NCBI GenBank assembly: GCA_017163975.1
Contig: JAFFSR010000220.1
Coordinates: forward strand, 12,852,001 to 12,916,000
From: Anastatus disparis
Lineage: Eukaryota; Arthropoda; Insecta; Hymenoptera; Eupelmidae
Length of the DNA stretch: 64,000 nucleotides
Direction: 5' to 3'
The translations under genes were made by a program, and so were the position numbers. Below are positions 1-14,300 of the stretch, piece by piece (within the stretch, counting starts at the first letter, position 1; each line of letters starts with the position of its first letter). The notes below the pieces were generated by a model. It ran no database searches. It saw only the letters and a list, made by a program, of their open reading frames with translations, and was not told the origin of the DNA.

Positions 1-1811
1 TTGCTATTTGTTAAATAATATTTATTAGTAGATTTTAAATTTTGCTATGTCAAAAATTATTTTATAAGTAAATAATATACCTTGTAATAAAGGAGAAAAA
101 AAATTTGAACAGTAGTACACTAATTTAAAAATATGTAAAAATTTGATTTTTTCATGCATAACAATGTTTTTTTTTCTTAAATAACAGATTTTATTTAAAA
201 TACAATTTTAAAATTTTATTATTAAATTTAGCCTATATCTGAAAACTCAAAAAAATTCAAACCCGCAAATTCAATATGTAAAATGAAATTTTGAAAATCA
301 GTATACAGCCATGTAATATACTTTCAACAGATAAAATTGGACAATAACATCATGAGCTTTACAATAAAGAATTGACATTCTGTGCACAATATGAGCTTCA
401 ACAATATGTCGTCATTCAATATGGATTTTCAATTTCAAAACATCGGGAATTGAACGCATCTACCTTATCAGGCGCACTTTTTTTTGTGTTTTAAATTCAA
501 GTGAATAGTGAAAAAAAAAGAAAGAGAGAAAAAGAAAAGCCACACAAGTGATTTCTGTATCTGACGTTTGACCCGTTTTTGAGTTAACTTTTTTTCTCTC
601 TTCCTGTACTTCTCTCTTTTTTTTTATTTAATGCATGTTACGTTAGCGGCTTTATTTTTAGACTCCGATTGATTATTGCCTTTTTCGTGATGTGCCCAGA
701 AGGTGAAAGAACCGAAGAGTATATAAACTCGCAAAAAAGCGAAACGATAAAAGAATCCATTGAAGTAGTAAACATTAAAAAGTGAAGTTAACAATTACAT
801 TTTTTTTCAAATTGTTCACAGATTTAATTTTTTTTTTCTTTTTGAAACTTTATCACAAAGCTTAGAAACAAATTTAACTTATATTTTTCAACGAGGTCAA
901 GTGTAAATATAATTTTCAAGGTCTTGCGGTATTACCTACGCCTATGAATATTTTCCAATGCTCAAAACTTCATCGTAAATATTGTTCCGAGATAACTTGA
1001 AAATTGTATCTATGTGTATACGTTTGGGGTATAGCTGTAAGTTATAATACACGTTTAATGGTATGTAAATCAAAATGTTGTAGTACTTTTGTGCTTTTCT
1101 TTATAAATTTTAACTGCGCATACGAGGGAGATTATTATCTATAAAGATAAATAAATTGATCTTTAAACGAATAAAAATATAAAGGAAAAATTTTTTTTAA
1201 AGACTCTTTAATGTGGGATATTAAAAAGCATAAGCAACGTTTTATATCCAAGGTTAGCTATGAAAAAATTTGATGATAAAATTCAATTGCATGTACAAAA
1301 AAAATATAGGATATGTGCAAAGAGAGCAAAGAGTACGTTATGCGTATTTTCTATATCGCAAATGGTTTTTGACGAGCGACCTTGGAATAAATAAAAATAA
1401 AATATTCTCTCCTTTTTTTTCTGTGATAATGTAACTAATGCGTCGAACGTAAAATTCTTTATTACACTGTTGCAAGTTAAATGAAACGATTATCTTTTTA
1501 AGTATAAGACGAAGATATGATGTACTTAATTATTTAAGAGATTTTAAAAAAATTGAATGACTTTTATTAGTCAAAGACAAAACAGATAAAAAATTCTGTT
1601 TTTAAACGATTATATACATATAAATTAGTTTTAAGAGACAATAAAAGTTAAATTTTAACTTTTAATATTTTGTTTTCAAATAGTACTGTTGAGATTAAAT
1701 AAGACGTACAATAATAAGCTGATAACAATTTAAAATTTGAATATAAAAATTCTTTAAATATATCAATATTAAATTTCAACATTAATTTTATCCTTTTTTT
1801 TTTCATTTCAG
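1..1811 (+). other. Upstream InR intron, non-coding
   Basis: AT-rich sequence ending in the acceptor of the first visible InR exon. No plausible coding exon, signal peptide or recognisable repeat was seen on either strand. Confidence 0.6.
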
Positions 1812-1986
1812 TGTGCCAAAGTACTGACATTAGAAATAAGGTCAGTGAATTTTCGAAATTGAAAGATTGCCGAGTTGTTGAAGGATTCGTGCAAATTTTA
1901 CTAATTGATCAAGCCGATGAAGATTCCTTTAAAGACATTGTATTTCCGGAACTTATTGAAATAACTGGATATCTTATGTTATACAG
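1812..1986 (+). CDS. InR: InR exon: start of L1 domain
   Basis: The acceptor is a T-rich tract ending TTTCAG and the donor is ACAG|GTGTGT. The exon begins at codon position 2 and ends with two bases of an Arg codon that is completed by the next exon. It encodes the first leucine-rich-like L1 repeats ([14 protein letters not shown] and the [17 protein letters not shown] strand). The preceding coding exon must lie left of the window, because no signal peptide is found in bases 1-1811. Confidence 0.9.
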
Positions 1987-4900
1987 GTGTGTATGCAAAC
2001 ATTAATACATATAACATTTCATAAGAGACCCTTTAATTCATATTTATAATTTTTTGTTGATTAGTAATATTTGAATAAAAAAATATTTAGCTCGATCTTT
2101 ACAATATAGAACATAAAATTTCTTTTTGAAATTATATTTATAAGAAAAAGATAATCTTATTTTTATCTAAAAAAATTTCAACAAGACTAAAAATTGAAAA
2201 ATATTTCAATTTATTGAAGACTCATTAAGAGTCACAATACAGTGATATAATAAATTACTTTAAATTTATTATTAATTGTAAATAAAAAAAAGTTTTATAG
2301 CATTAAGTATTCATAAATCATCCCTTTATTAGTTCAACATTGTTAAAAAATTTCCACGTGCAGTCATTGAGCTAATTAAAAATTTTCAAATTAATAATTT
2401 CCATTGAGGTGTCTCTTTCTCGACTTTGCCAAACAATTGAATACACACGATACATTGTAATAAAAAACGACTTTTAAATTGCATAATTATCGCTTAGGAA
2501 ATAAAATTATAATTTTTAATAATGAAAAAAAAATTATTTATAAAAAAAAGTTTTTTACATAAAATGTTATTTTATGTATTCGTATTATCAGAGGTCGTCA
2601 GTGGCTCACTCGGTAAAGCGATGGATTCATAATCTCGAGGCTCTGAGTTCGAATCCCGCTCTCGCCAGCCGAGTGATACAAGCACCACTGTATAAGATAC
2701 ATGTGCTTCGTTGACAAAAACACACTGAGAAACCTCCGTCACTAATCAGTATCGTAATGATAGTATAAATACAATGACGTTAAATCGTCAACATAAGTTT
2801 AAAAAATGATGAATGAACTTTCTCATAGAACCACATATATTTTTTTCAAAATTTTTGTATTTTGGAAAGAGCCACCTTAATATTTAAACATACAAATAAA
2901 TGCAAATCATAAATACTAATTATTCTTAACTTTTATTTCTTCAAAAATAATTTCATTAGCTGTTTAGTGTTCGTAAAATATTTTCTATTTTGAATTCTTT
3001 ATGCAAAAAAGTGAACAATAAATATTTTTCAAATAGGCAGTTTGCTTTATTAAATGCAATAATTAAATATTTTAAAAATTAAAAAACTTATGAACTCAAA
3101 TGTTATGGTTATTATTAAAAATTTTTAGTAATAACATTGTAACCTTGAATTTATAGTTTTGTTTGTCTTTAAAAAAAAATAATTCAACATTGCTTATATT
3201 TACATATGATTTGCTTTTACAGAATTATTATCGACGTCTTTTTTCACAGTCAAGTACAATGAGAATATATTTTTTCTCTCTTTTCATTTTTTTCTAATGA
3301 GGGAAACTCAATGCAACCGAGCATTGTTTAAAAAAATTATGTGTCGGTAGGAAACAAATGTAAATCATGTCGGGCTGAAAAAGTTATTGTTTTTTTTTCT
3401 TCTTTTTTTTTAAGCTATTAAAAATTAAAATCTATATTCTCGTGTAATAAATTGCAAACTTCTTTTCATATAACTCATCAAGAAAAATAACAATTTTTTT
3501 ATTTTTCATTAGTATAAAGCCTTATGTAAAAATGTTTATTTCTACTTATAATTTTTTTACTGTTATTATTTCTTAAGCTCCTCTTTTTACAACTTTATTA
3601 TGATAAAATTATATTCCATTATGTTACCCAGTTCTATGCAATTTTTCATTACTTTTATATTTTTTATTTTATCTTTGATAATCATACAAACATATTGCAG
3701 ACTTAAGTTCAAGTTATTATACTTAAATCAAAAGCTTTTATATTTACATCTTCATAATTTTTAGATTTATTTAATTATTTTAATTTCACATGATTGCAAA
3801 ATAATAAAATTAAAGTAAAAATTTTCCTATTGTAAAGTATTTATTTTGTCTTATGACATTTTTTACAGAATTCCATAAAATAACACATTATTTATAATTA
3901 CTTTTGATCCATAAAAGGTCTTAAAAATATGAAAATCTTGATTATCATTAAATATTGAAAATGTATCATTAGCAATCCTGAAAAATAAAATAAAAATAAT
4001 AAAAATAAACCAATTTACAGAGTGCAAGGACTAAGAAGTATTGGTCATTTATTCCCGAACTTGACAGTTATAAGAGGCCACCAATTATTTGTTAATTATG
4101 CTTTGGTGGCGTTTGAAATGACACATTTGCAAGAGGTTGGACTTCATTCACTGACCGACGTAATGCGCGGTAGCGTGAGATTTGAAAAGAATCCAGTTTT
4201 ATGTTACGTCGACACCATCGATTGGGATTTAATTGCTAAAAATGGCAAGGGAGAACATGTTATTGCGGTAAGACATTTTTTAATTATTTTTCTTGCTGTA
4301 GATTCTTTTTTTTCTTATTATAATTATTATTATACATACGGGTATATTTTGCCCGTATTTATGGAGAAAGTTTAGTTTTTTTAATATATTATTTAACGTG
4401 ATATCAGTTCAATGGAGATAAGGGGGAAAAAGAAGACCATGAATCAAAACGACGCAAACGAAATATGAATCCGCTCTATAGTCAAGTAAGCTACCGAAAA
4501 ACACTACAAATTTTTTCAAAATTTTTTTCCAATCTAATCAAAATTACAATTGGCATTAACTTCATGTTTTGGAACAGTCAATATCTTGCTATCGTAATTC
4601 GTCATTTGATTCATAAATAAATTTATAGAAATATTCGGTATGTCGTCGTAGATATTGTATTTCGTTTACGGGCACGACGTAATCACATTCATCATTATTT
4701 TTACTAAGATAATGAATACACGAAGAGAATTTTCGTATAAAAATTATGGTAACCATCACTATAATTGTAAGACATCATATGTACTTTTAGATTATTTTAT
4801 AGATATGTGCTTCAAAATATTATTGAACATATGGACAAAATTCAAAGTTTGTTCAATAATTTTTACCGCAATTACAGTAACTTTTGCAGTACTTTTCTAA

Positions 4901-5275
4901 AGGTTTTGTTTGATTTCGTTGCAATAATTAAGAAAGAATATTGCTGTAATTTTTAAGCAGAATCTCATAAATTTTATAGAAAATCTCATGAATTCTCTCA
5001 ATGTTTATGAAAACGTTAGATGAAGCAATCAGTTTAACGTATCATATAATTTTAAGTCATTTGTGTTCTTGAAAAAAATACATTGAAATTTGCACTTCTC
5101 TTTTTTTTATTATACAAATCATTTATTATATTTTTTTATATTTTTTTTTATATTTTCGATTCAAGATAGACTGTATTAGTTTTGAAATGGTAAATTGTGC
5201 TCGTTTTTTTATCTTATTTTGTTGCGGATTGTAGGTTTATGTAAATGTTTATGTTTATATTTATTATATTTTTAT

Positions 5276-5319
<44 letters not shown>

Positions 5320-8300
5320 TTTGTGTTATTGAATTTGTACTTGCGAAACGAAGGGTGACAGCTTCGTTTCTGTTTAATTTGTCGATTTTTTCTACTGTCA
5401 AAGTATTAAAATTAAGTTGAGATTTAGTTAAACTTCAATAGGATTGTTAAAATGCTTCATGAATTACACTGAAAAAAATCAGAAGCTTCTGCTTTGTACC
5501 CAAGTAGATATTGCTTGGTAGACTCAAGTAATGCAGTTTCAGAAATTTATTTAGTTTTATTTGATGTTGAAGGTACATCAAAACTATTTTCGAATTTTAA
5601 TATTTATTGGTGTAAAGAATCATAATCTCACTTTTATCGCATCAATTTTAAAAAACTTATGAAAATTCGTTTCTTGAGTTTGCCAAGCAAAATCTACTTG
5701 GGAACAAAGCTGAAGCTTCTTATTTAACAATCATATAAATTTTTATTAAAATTAGAAACTATAAAAATTTCGAGAATTGATTTCTAAAAAGGGCAATAAA
5801 AAATCAATTATTTTAATACATAAAACATCCATTAATTTATTATATTATCACTAACAAATAAATAAAATTTATAAATAACGTGTCTACGGGTTGAACATAA
5901 AAATCTTTTTTTATAAAAATAATATGAACAAAAAAGAAAAACTAATAAAATAAAGCGACACGTGTATATAGATGAGTCTATAAGCGCATATATACATAGT
6001 ATGCCTGCATATATTGACATGTGTGTATATAGTATATCGTATTCTCTCTCTCTCTCGCTCTTTCTCTCACTAACTCGCGAGTGTGCAACACAAGCAACAC
6101 ATATATACAAGCCCAGTGGTAGAACGGCGTCAGCATGTAATTACGGGCTTCCGAAAGCCAGTCAATTTGCGGGGCGCCGTGGCGTCGAACAATCAGCGAC
6201 CAGTTATCGCTCAACGACATTCACTTCATACATATATACATACACACACATTTATACACATATATACACGTGGAATACGCATATAAACATACACACATGT
6301 ACACACATTCGATGTTGTTTCTTATTATTCTCGTTATAACTGTACTTACTTTTTTTTTTGCTTCAATTTTTTTATTTTCTATTTATAATTTTTTTCATTT
6401 GAAATTTCTTTTTTTTTAGTTTAGAGTGTAAGCTTGAATGGTAATTTCAATGTTTCGAAGCATTCATTATAATTGTTATTTTTAAATAATAATTAAAGTT
6501 TACCTTATCTGCTGAATGAATGACTTTAAAAATTATTGGTTAATTTATTTACACATACGGAAATCATAAATTTCTATGACTTTTTTTATAATACACAGTC
6601 AGGAAGAATCTTGTACTTGAAATATTCAACACATAATAATTATAAATTTTTAAAATGAAAAACTAATTAAAAATAACTTAATTTTTCCTTTTCTTGAACC
6701 CACATTTTTAAACATTTTCAAAATATTTACACGATAATTTAGTTTTGAGTTATAATTATAAATGAAAAAAAGTAGATTGATTACTCGTAAATAAATAACT
6801 TGAGTTTTTTTTATGTACTATTTTTTTTGTTATCATCAATTTTCACAAACAAGTTTTTATCAATAACATTAAATTTATATACATTTAATAGGATAATTTT
6901 AATAGAATTTATCAAATTTATTCGACATTTTTTAATGCTTAATTAAAAAAAAAAGAAATTAGTTAATGGAAACAGAAAATACTGAAAACATGCACTTTAT
7001 CTTGAAAGTGAAAAAAAAAAGTTACGTATATTTTAAAGAGACCGCATATACATGCATTATTCATCGTTTCACGAATTACAGTAATTTCATTCATATGCTT
7101 TGTTACATATTTCTTGTAGAAAATGAAGCTTTTAAAAATTAATATAAATACCTTGTTTAAAAATTGAAGAGAAAAAAAAAGAAATAATAATTTCACCGGA
7201 ATCTTAAATAACAATTAATTAAGAAACATTTATTTTAAATAACATAATAATATAAAATTAAGAATTCAACGGCGTTTAAAAATAAAGCAATCTAAAATAA
7301 ATTTATCGAAAAAGGTTCATCGACTAAAAGGCAATAATTATCATTTTAAAGTTTAATTTTCAAAGCTGCTAATGATATTGCATATAGGTCGTATAATTGT
7401 GTATACGATCCGTGTATATGTATATACATAATGTAATATCATTAGTAAGCCTTATATACGATAATAGTCGGCAAAAAGCAGTTGTTTCGATAATTTAATT
7501 ATGATTTATTTATTACCCACGTCGTTTATAATCGTCTGTATTCTAGAACTATGAGCTGAATAAAAAAATAAAGAAGAATTCTTAATGATAAGCTCATTAT
7601 GTTTGTGCTTTTTTTATTTTGCTTTTGATTTTTTTATAAAGACATTATTTTATTTAAATAATTTAATTTTTACTCGATGAAATTTTCAATGAGATTCGTT
7701 TACCTTTTTTTTTGTTAGTTTAGTTATACTGTATATTTAAAAAATGATAAGTTTTACTGATAATAAGAATAATTTAAAAATTTAGAAAAAGATATCTTTC
7801 AACATATTGTTAAAAGTATATGTAAACAAAACTATATATGCATTATCATTTTAGAATTAAATTAATATTTCATATTACTTTGAATATTAACTAATTATAA
7901 ATTTTTTAATTTTGATTCTAAGAATATCAAATTTTATTATTAGAATTTAAAAACGCTAATTATTTTCAAAAAAACAAAAAAAAAAGACAAAATATTTTAC
8001 TTGTCTGCTCGTAAATGTTGTTGAAGCTTGTGTCGCGTGTCTTTATTTCTTTTCTTATTTTTTTTTTTTTTATTTTCTTTAATGTTTTGTGCGTTTCGAT
8101 TCCAAGACGATTCGAGCGTTCGCTTATATGTGCCTCCTCTTATATACGCCGGTGAATGGCCTCTTATATACCGTGAAGCGTCCATGTCCCCTCTTATATA
8201 AACAAAAGCACCGCAGAGCGACGATATTGCCTCGGACTTTTTGGCTGGCGCTCCCTTATACACTCGTTTTCAACCCAACGTCGTTTCTTTTTTTTCTTTT

Positions 8301-11300
8301 TATTTTTATTCTTTCTTTCTTTCCTTTTGCTTTTTGTTTCAAAGAGAAATAAAAAAAAAAGAGAAAAAATAAAGAAAGAAAGATATCGTAAGGTTTTAAA
8401 AAGAGACACGAGACTTTCTTGGATACTGTGCCAATGCGATTTGTAGGTGGGACGAAAATTTTTTGGAATGAATCGTTTTGGGATGGTTTGATGTTTAAGT
8501 ATAACAGTGAGATGTAGAAGTTGTAAATTGCTTTATTTTTTCCCCTGAGTTTGTAACCTGTTAAATAGATTAATTAATTGTTTACAACAGCTTAAAAAAT
8601 TCAAATCATTAGATAAATTGTTTAATTAATCACTGCTCTTTAAATTGTAGTGTTATTATGAAGATATAAACAAAAAATAATACGAGAAAAATATTTTGTA
8701 TAAAAAAAAGTATGAATTAATTTTAAATAAAGGATAGTTGTAAAAATAGAAAGTCAGTAGACTAAACTTGAGTCATTTAGAATGTATAAAAAGAAAAATT
8801 TATTTTTACACTGAAAAATAATCACTTAGAAAAAAGAAACATTGCTGAAAAGTATCATTGTATCATTAGTTTCAACGTATTTTTCTATATGTCAATTGTC
8901 ACAATAAGGAAAAGAGACAATGATATTTTTTATGAATGTTTATTTATAAATGTTGAATAATATACAGTTTTTTGTTAGCCACAAAATATTATTTAATTCA
9001 ATATTTATAGGTGAATTTTTTTATAAAAATATTCAGTTGTTTTTTAGTTATTATATAAAGATACATAATTTTATTTCTAAAAAAAATTGTATTAGCACAG
9101 AACAATTTATTATTATTTTCTGTAATATAAATAAACTTTTTTTACTTCAAAAATTATTTCTATTTTTTATTGAAATAAAAAATTTGATCATGAGTAAATT
9201 ATCAAAATAAGTTTATGTGTCAAGTAGTCATTATTCTTATTTAACATGTAACTCAACTTTGAATTGAGAGGAAATATGAAGTCCATAAATATCGTTTTAT
9301 GTCCTACTTTCCGTTAAACCGTATTCAATATTCAATTCGCTAAACAGACATGTACGTATACACGTACAGACATATACATATATGTATGTTGTTGTATTAT
9401 ATACATGTTTTCATGTACCAAAAACTTTGCTCTCTCGACGTAAACTCATCGAAAACAATTAATTGACTTAGTTTATTGAATCACTTTCTACTTAAAACGC
9501 GAAAGAGAGAAAGTTTTCTTGTCTAGGCTTTTAATTGCATATCAGTCACTAATTATTAATAGCTCTGTCTTGTTTACGTAAAATGTTATATTGTCATGTG
9601 TCGATTAGAAATTACACTTTGATTATTTATACTTCACGTCATTTATCTGTCTCTACTCCATAACAACTTTAAATTACTCTTTTAAATTTTAATCTTATAA
9701 ATGTACACTCAAGGTTTTTTTCCTCAAATTCTTATAAGTGGAATATCGTTTATTCATTAATAAAATTTTTCGTTATCTGATTGAGTCGAGAAGAGAAATA
9801 TATTTGAAAGTACTATACAATTTCCTTATGTAAACAATATAAATAATTTAATAGCGTTACGAGAAACATTATCTTCATGCTTCACTCATTAAGTCTCGTT
9901 AGATATCAAAGTCGAATGAAAAAAGAGCGAACAGGGTAAAATTTAAATTTTACAATCATTTTTCTTTATTTAATAATAGTAATTCGCTAATGGGTTCGTA
10001 TACTCGCTGACACGATCAGCATTAGTGTATTGTAATATAATTATACATTTAATGCGGCATATAAATCCGATCGATGATAGATATGAAAAAAAAAAATAAG
10101 TCTAAAAATAGTAATGAAAAGAAAAAAAATCGTGCGTATAACAACGCTCGCGAGCAAGTTTAAAGCGCGCATGAGCGGCAATTAAGCAGAAATTAATTAA
10201 AAAAGATAAATAATAAGTGTAATTAGGTAGCTGTCTAAAAAATTATGGGCAAAACTTGATGATTAATCGTGTGTTTTCCATTGCGTGCTTATAAAATAAC
10301 ATACGACACAAGTACACGTAGTATTAAAAAAAAAGAAAGAAAGAAAAAAGATCAACTTATGTATACATATACATACGTAGGCATCTCTCGTAAAAAATTC
10401 ACGCCTCTTTCGTGCAAACAAGAGGCGGTTAACGTAAAATCACTCGTACGTATATACCTGTTATGTATGCTCAAAGTGTGTATAGACGCACAGACATATA
10501 CATTCGTATCATTAGATGTTGTTATACAGTAAGCGTAAAAAGTTTCTATCAGTTTGACGTGATGCGGATATGGAGTTTATTATTTTTATTTATTTTTATC
10601 TCATTCGTTTTTTTTGTTTCACCTTAGTTAAGTATGATGTATATTGATTTAATACGTGATAATTCTTTTTATACGAATGATTTTCGTTTTTCTGCTACTT
10701 TAAATTCAATGAACTTAGCTTCGTTTGTTTTTATTTAAGTTTGATATTATAAATAATGTTTGTTCAGAAAATAAATGTGCATTTATTTCAATGCTATTAA
10801 TTATAATCTTTTATGTTTATCGTTTGATTAACACATAAATAAATGTAAAATCGGAAAAAAATGTTCATTCATTTATCTTTTTTGGTAAAGTAATTTTTAT
10901 GGTTAAACTAGGTTTTTACTTTGCGATGAATCAACTTGTGATTTCTGTTTATTTGTAATATTGAATTTTGTTTGAATAATTTTATCATATATTTGAAAAT
11001 AGTATCTTATGTTCTACGAGGTCGTCAGTGGCTCAGTTGGTAGAGCAATGGATTCATAATCTCGAGGACTCGAGTTCGAATCCCGCTCTCGGCGGTCGAT
11101 TGATACAAGCATCACTGTATACGATACATATGCTTTGTTCACAAATATACTGAGATACCTTCGTCGCTAAATACTATCATAATGATAGCATAAATACAGC
11201 GACGTTAAATGAAATTAAAAAAAATTATATTTCACAGTTTCCTTATGATGGTAATGTAATTTTTTTTAAAATCTATTTAACTTTTGTGAGTGTCTAGTTG

Positions 11301-14300
11301 TCATATTTTGATTATTAGCGAATAAAGTAGTCACTCGGTGTAAAGTAATTACTTTGCGTGCTTATTAACTAATTAAAAATTTTTAAATATCTACCAGAGA
11401 AACATAATGTTAAGATTATTCATATCATTATTTATATGAATTAACTTCAAAATCCAAACAATTCGTCCAAAAAAAAAATAATTTACTCATTTGTTTTAAC
11501 ATCTAAATAATTCATGTTCACTCAAATACAGCGAAAATATAACAAAGAATTTTGTTTAGTAGAATTTATAATATTGCTAAGCTTAGATATGTTTCAAATA
11601 GGTGAAAATATTTAAACTAACGATTAAAAATGATTTCATGATTTTTAGAGATTTTTCACGATTAAGATATAGTGAAATTGATTGATTAATTATGATTATA
11701 TTGAATGTCTTTAGATTCTATTTGACTAACAAACCAATAATAATCTCATAAAAAAAAATTGTCTACAAATTTTGATTATTAATTTTTAGGCACGACCGCT
11801 ATACGGAAGTGCCTTATATTTTCAACATCGCGAAAAATGTAACCCTTTAAAATATGTTTTTTTATGATAAAAAACTTATTTTTATAGTAAAATAAGATTA
11901 TTACGAGGCTTCCTTAAAATGTATGTATGGATGTATGTGTGTGAGAAATCAAGTTTATGAATTTTCTCGACGAGTTTTTATCCGATCTGAATAATTCAAA
12001 CGGGGAATTGTTTCAAATAATAACACAAGTGAACGTTCCTATTTTGAAAAAAATCGTTGGAAGCGTTTTTAAATAGGCGCCTTTTAAATGGTCAAAAAAA
12101 TTGATTTTTAGTAATAACTTGCAAAATACGATTTTTTTCAAAAAGTATATAGAATAAAAGTTATAGAATATAAAAAAATAAATCTTTTTTATATCATACA
12201 TTTTCTCTGAAGTTAATATTTTTCAAATTGTTCATGAAAAATGTTGAAATTAAAGGCTTTTTAATGATAATTTGATAAATATTATTTTTAAAAAAATATA
12301 TATAATATTAAAAAGATGTATCTTATTTTTTTCTATAAATTTTATTTAATATACTTTCTTTCAAAATTCGTTTTTTTCAAGTTATCACCAAAAAATCATT
12401 TTTTAACCTCTAAAGGGATAACAGTTTTAAAACCGCTCGAACGATTTTTTTTAAACTGCCAATATTTATTTGTATTATTGTTTTAAATCATCCCCCGTCG
12501 AAATGATTCAGATCAAATAAAAACTTTATACAAAACTTTACTTTTAAGCTACTGAACTATTTTTTTTCTTATAACTTTTGCTAGATTATCCTATCCAAAA
12601 CTTTAAAAAGTATACATTAATGAAAATATGTCTTTTTCACATAACATAAATTTTTTTGAAATCAATCAACTTAATTCACAAGAAAAATTAAAATAATTAT
12701 AAATTGGTTTTTTCAAATAAATACAATAAATTCAAACCTCCTGTTGAAAGATACGGTAAAAAATACAATGAAAAAAAGAAATAAGATTAACTTTTAAGGC
12801 TTTTGCGTTTGTAAATGATTTGTTTTAATATTCTTGAAATATTAAATAGCGAGCGTGAAGCGCGAGCGTTTTCGGTCGTGCCTTATATGCAAGAAGCGGA
12901 GCTTTTTGCATGCCTTGCATCGCATCGCGATGCAAGGCCCGAGGGCATTTCAGAGCTGAGCGAAGCGAAGCTCTGAAAGGACCGAGGTGCGAGCCACAGC
13001 GGCCCAAAGGGCCGCTGTGGCGAGCTAGTTTTTTACATGATACACAATAAAATAATAGTTTTAAAATTAATTCAAATTGAAAAAAAAAGTAATTAAAACA
13101 TTAAACGTTTTTATTAATAATCAAATAAAAAAATAATAATTCAAATTATTTTTGCCACCGACTATACGTAGAATGCAAATCGCGCATGTGTAACTAGTGA
13201 ACCCGCTGACCATAAAACCTATAACAGAATAAGAAAGAGAAAGAAAGAGGGAAGGAGAGAGAGAGAGAGAAAGAAACGCGTATCAAAGCGGCACAATTGA
13301 TATTTCTTAGCGATAATAGCCAACGGCTAGCTTTTATACGTGCAAACGATAATTTTACATGCGGGGGCGGTTTATAAATTGGGCCAAGTAGTCTCTAAAG
13401 CCTTGGCTACGTATAATATGTGTAGATGTGTGTGTGTGTGTTTGTACACGCGAAAATTGTATACCTTTTCCCCCTTCAGGATAATTAAAATTTTACGGTA
13501 TGGTAAAACGCAATTTAACCCCCTTAGTGCACTACAAGGAAATCTACTAGATATATATTACCTTTTCAATTGGATTGGGGTATTATTTTTATTTTTCCAT
13601 TGCTTACAATTTATTTTACGTTTGCTTTTATTGTCAAGACTTATTTAACTTTATTATTTTATTATTGTCATTGGTAATAGAGTTTTTCAATTTTGATAAT
13701 GAATATGAAAAGGAATTATTAATTTTTATGACTTCATTATTTAAGTAAATTTTACTAAATAAATCATACGTTCTTATATTTATCAAATATTCGCTCAAAA
13801 CTGCAGTAAGGCGAAATAGTTTACATAAAAATATCTAAAACAATCGTTTTAACTAACAACAATCATACAGCCAATAAATGTCATCAAAATGTAAAAAAAT
13901 TTTTTAAACCGTAACATAACTGATTGACGCTTAAATTCAATTTACTAACTAGGAGAGTGTCACATCTCCGGATCACGGATTTTGCTCAAACTTCGGGATA
14001 AGTTTTCAGATGATAAAATATGGAAAAAGCTAAAGTTATAGTCATAAATACTCAATATATTCCTAGTTACAGACAATTAAAGAAAATCACTAAAAAAGTT
14101 ACTAGATTTTTAAACGCATATAGTTCTTTAGCATTGATAGCTAAAAGCTTGAAATTTTTTTTAAATTAAAGCTAAGCTCAAATCCTTTCGAATTAGTAGT
14201 TATAGCATGTAAAAATATTATTTTTTCCCAAAGTTATAAACATTGGACCTGATTTTTCTTTTAAAAACATTAATTAATAATAAAAGCTGAAATTAGGTCC

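Noticed and set aside
2591..2665. tRNA gene
   Set aside because: A and B boxes are present but the acceptor stem does not pair, and the same head recurs attached to a common body and tail, so it is a SINE.
5962..6339. Several overlapping ORFs on both strands
   Set aside because: Generated by TA/CA/CT dinucleotide tracts ([22 protein letters not shown]); not coding.
12825..13007. 60-codon minus-strand ORF with a Cys/Ala/Leu-rich product
   Set aside because: It lies entirely across the hairpin cluster of the Helentron-like element; composition explains the open frame and no splice or start context supports it.
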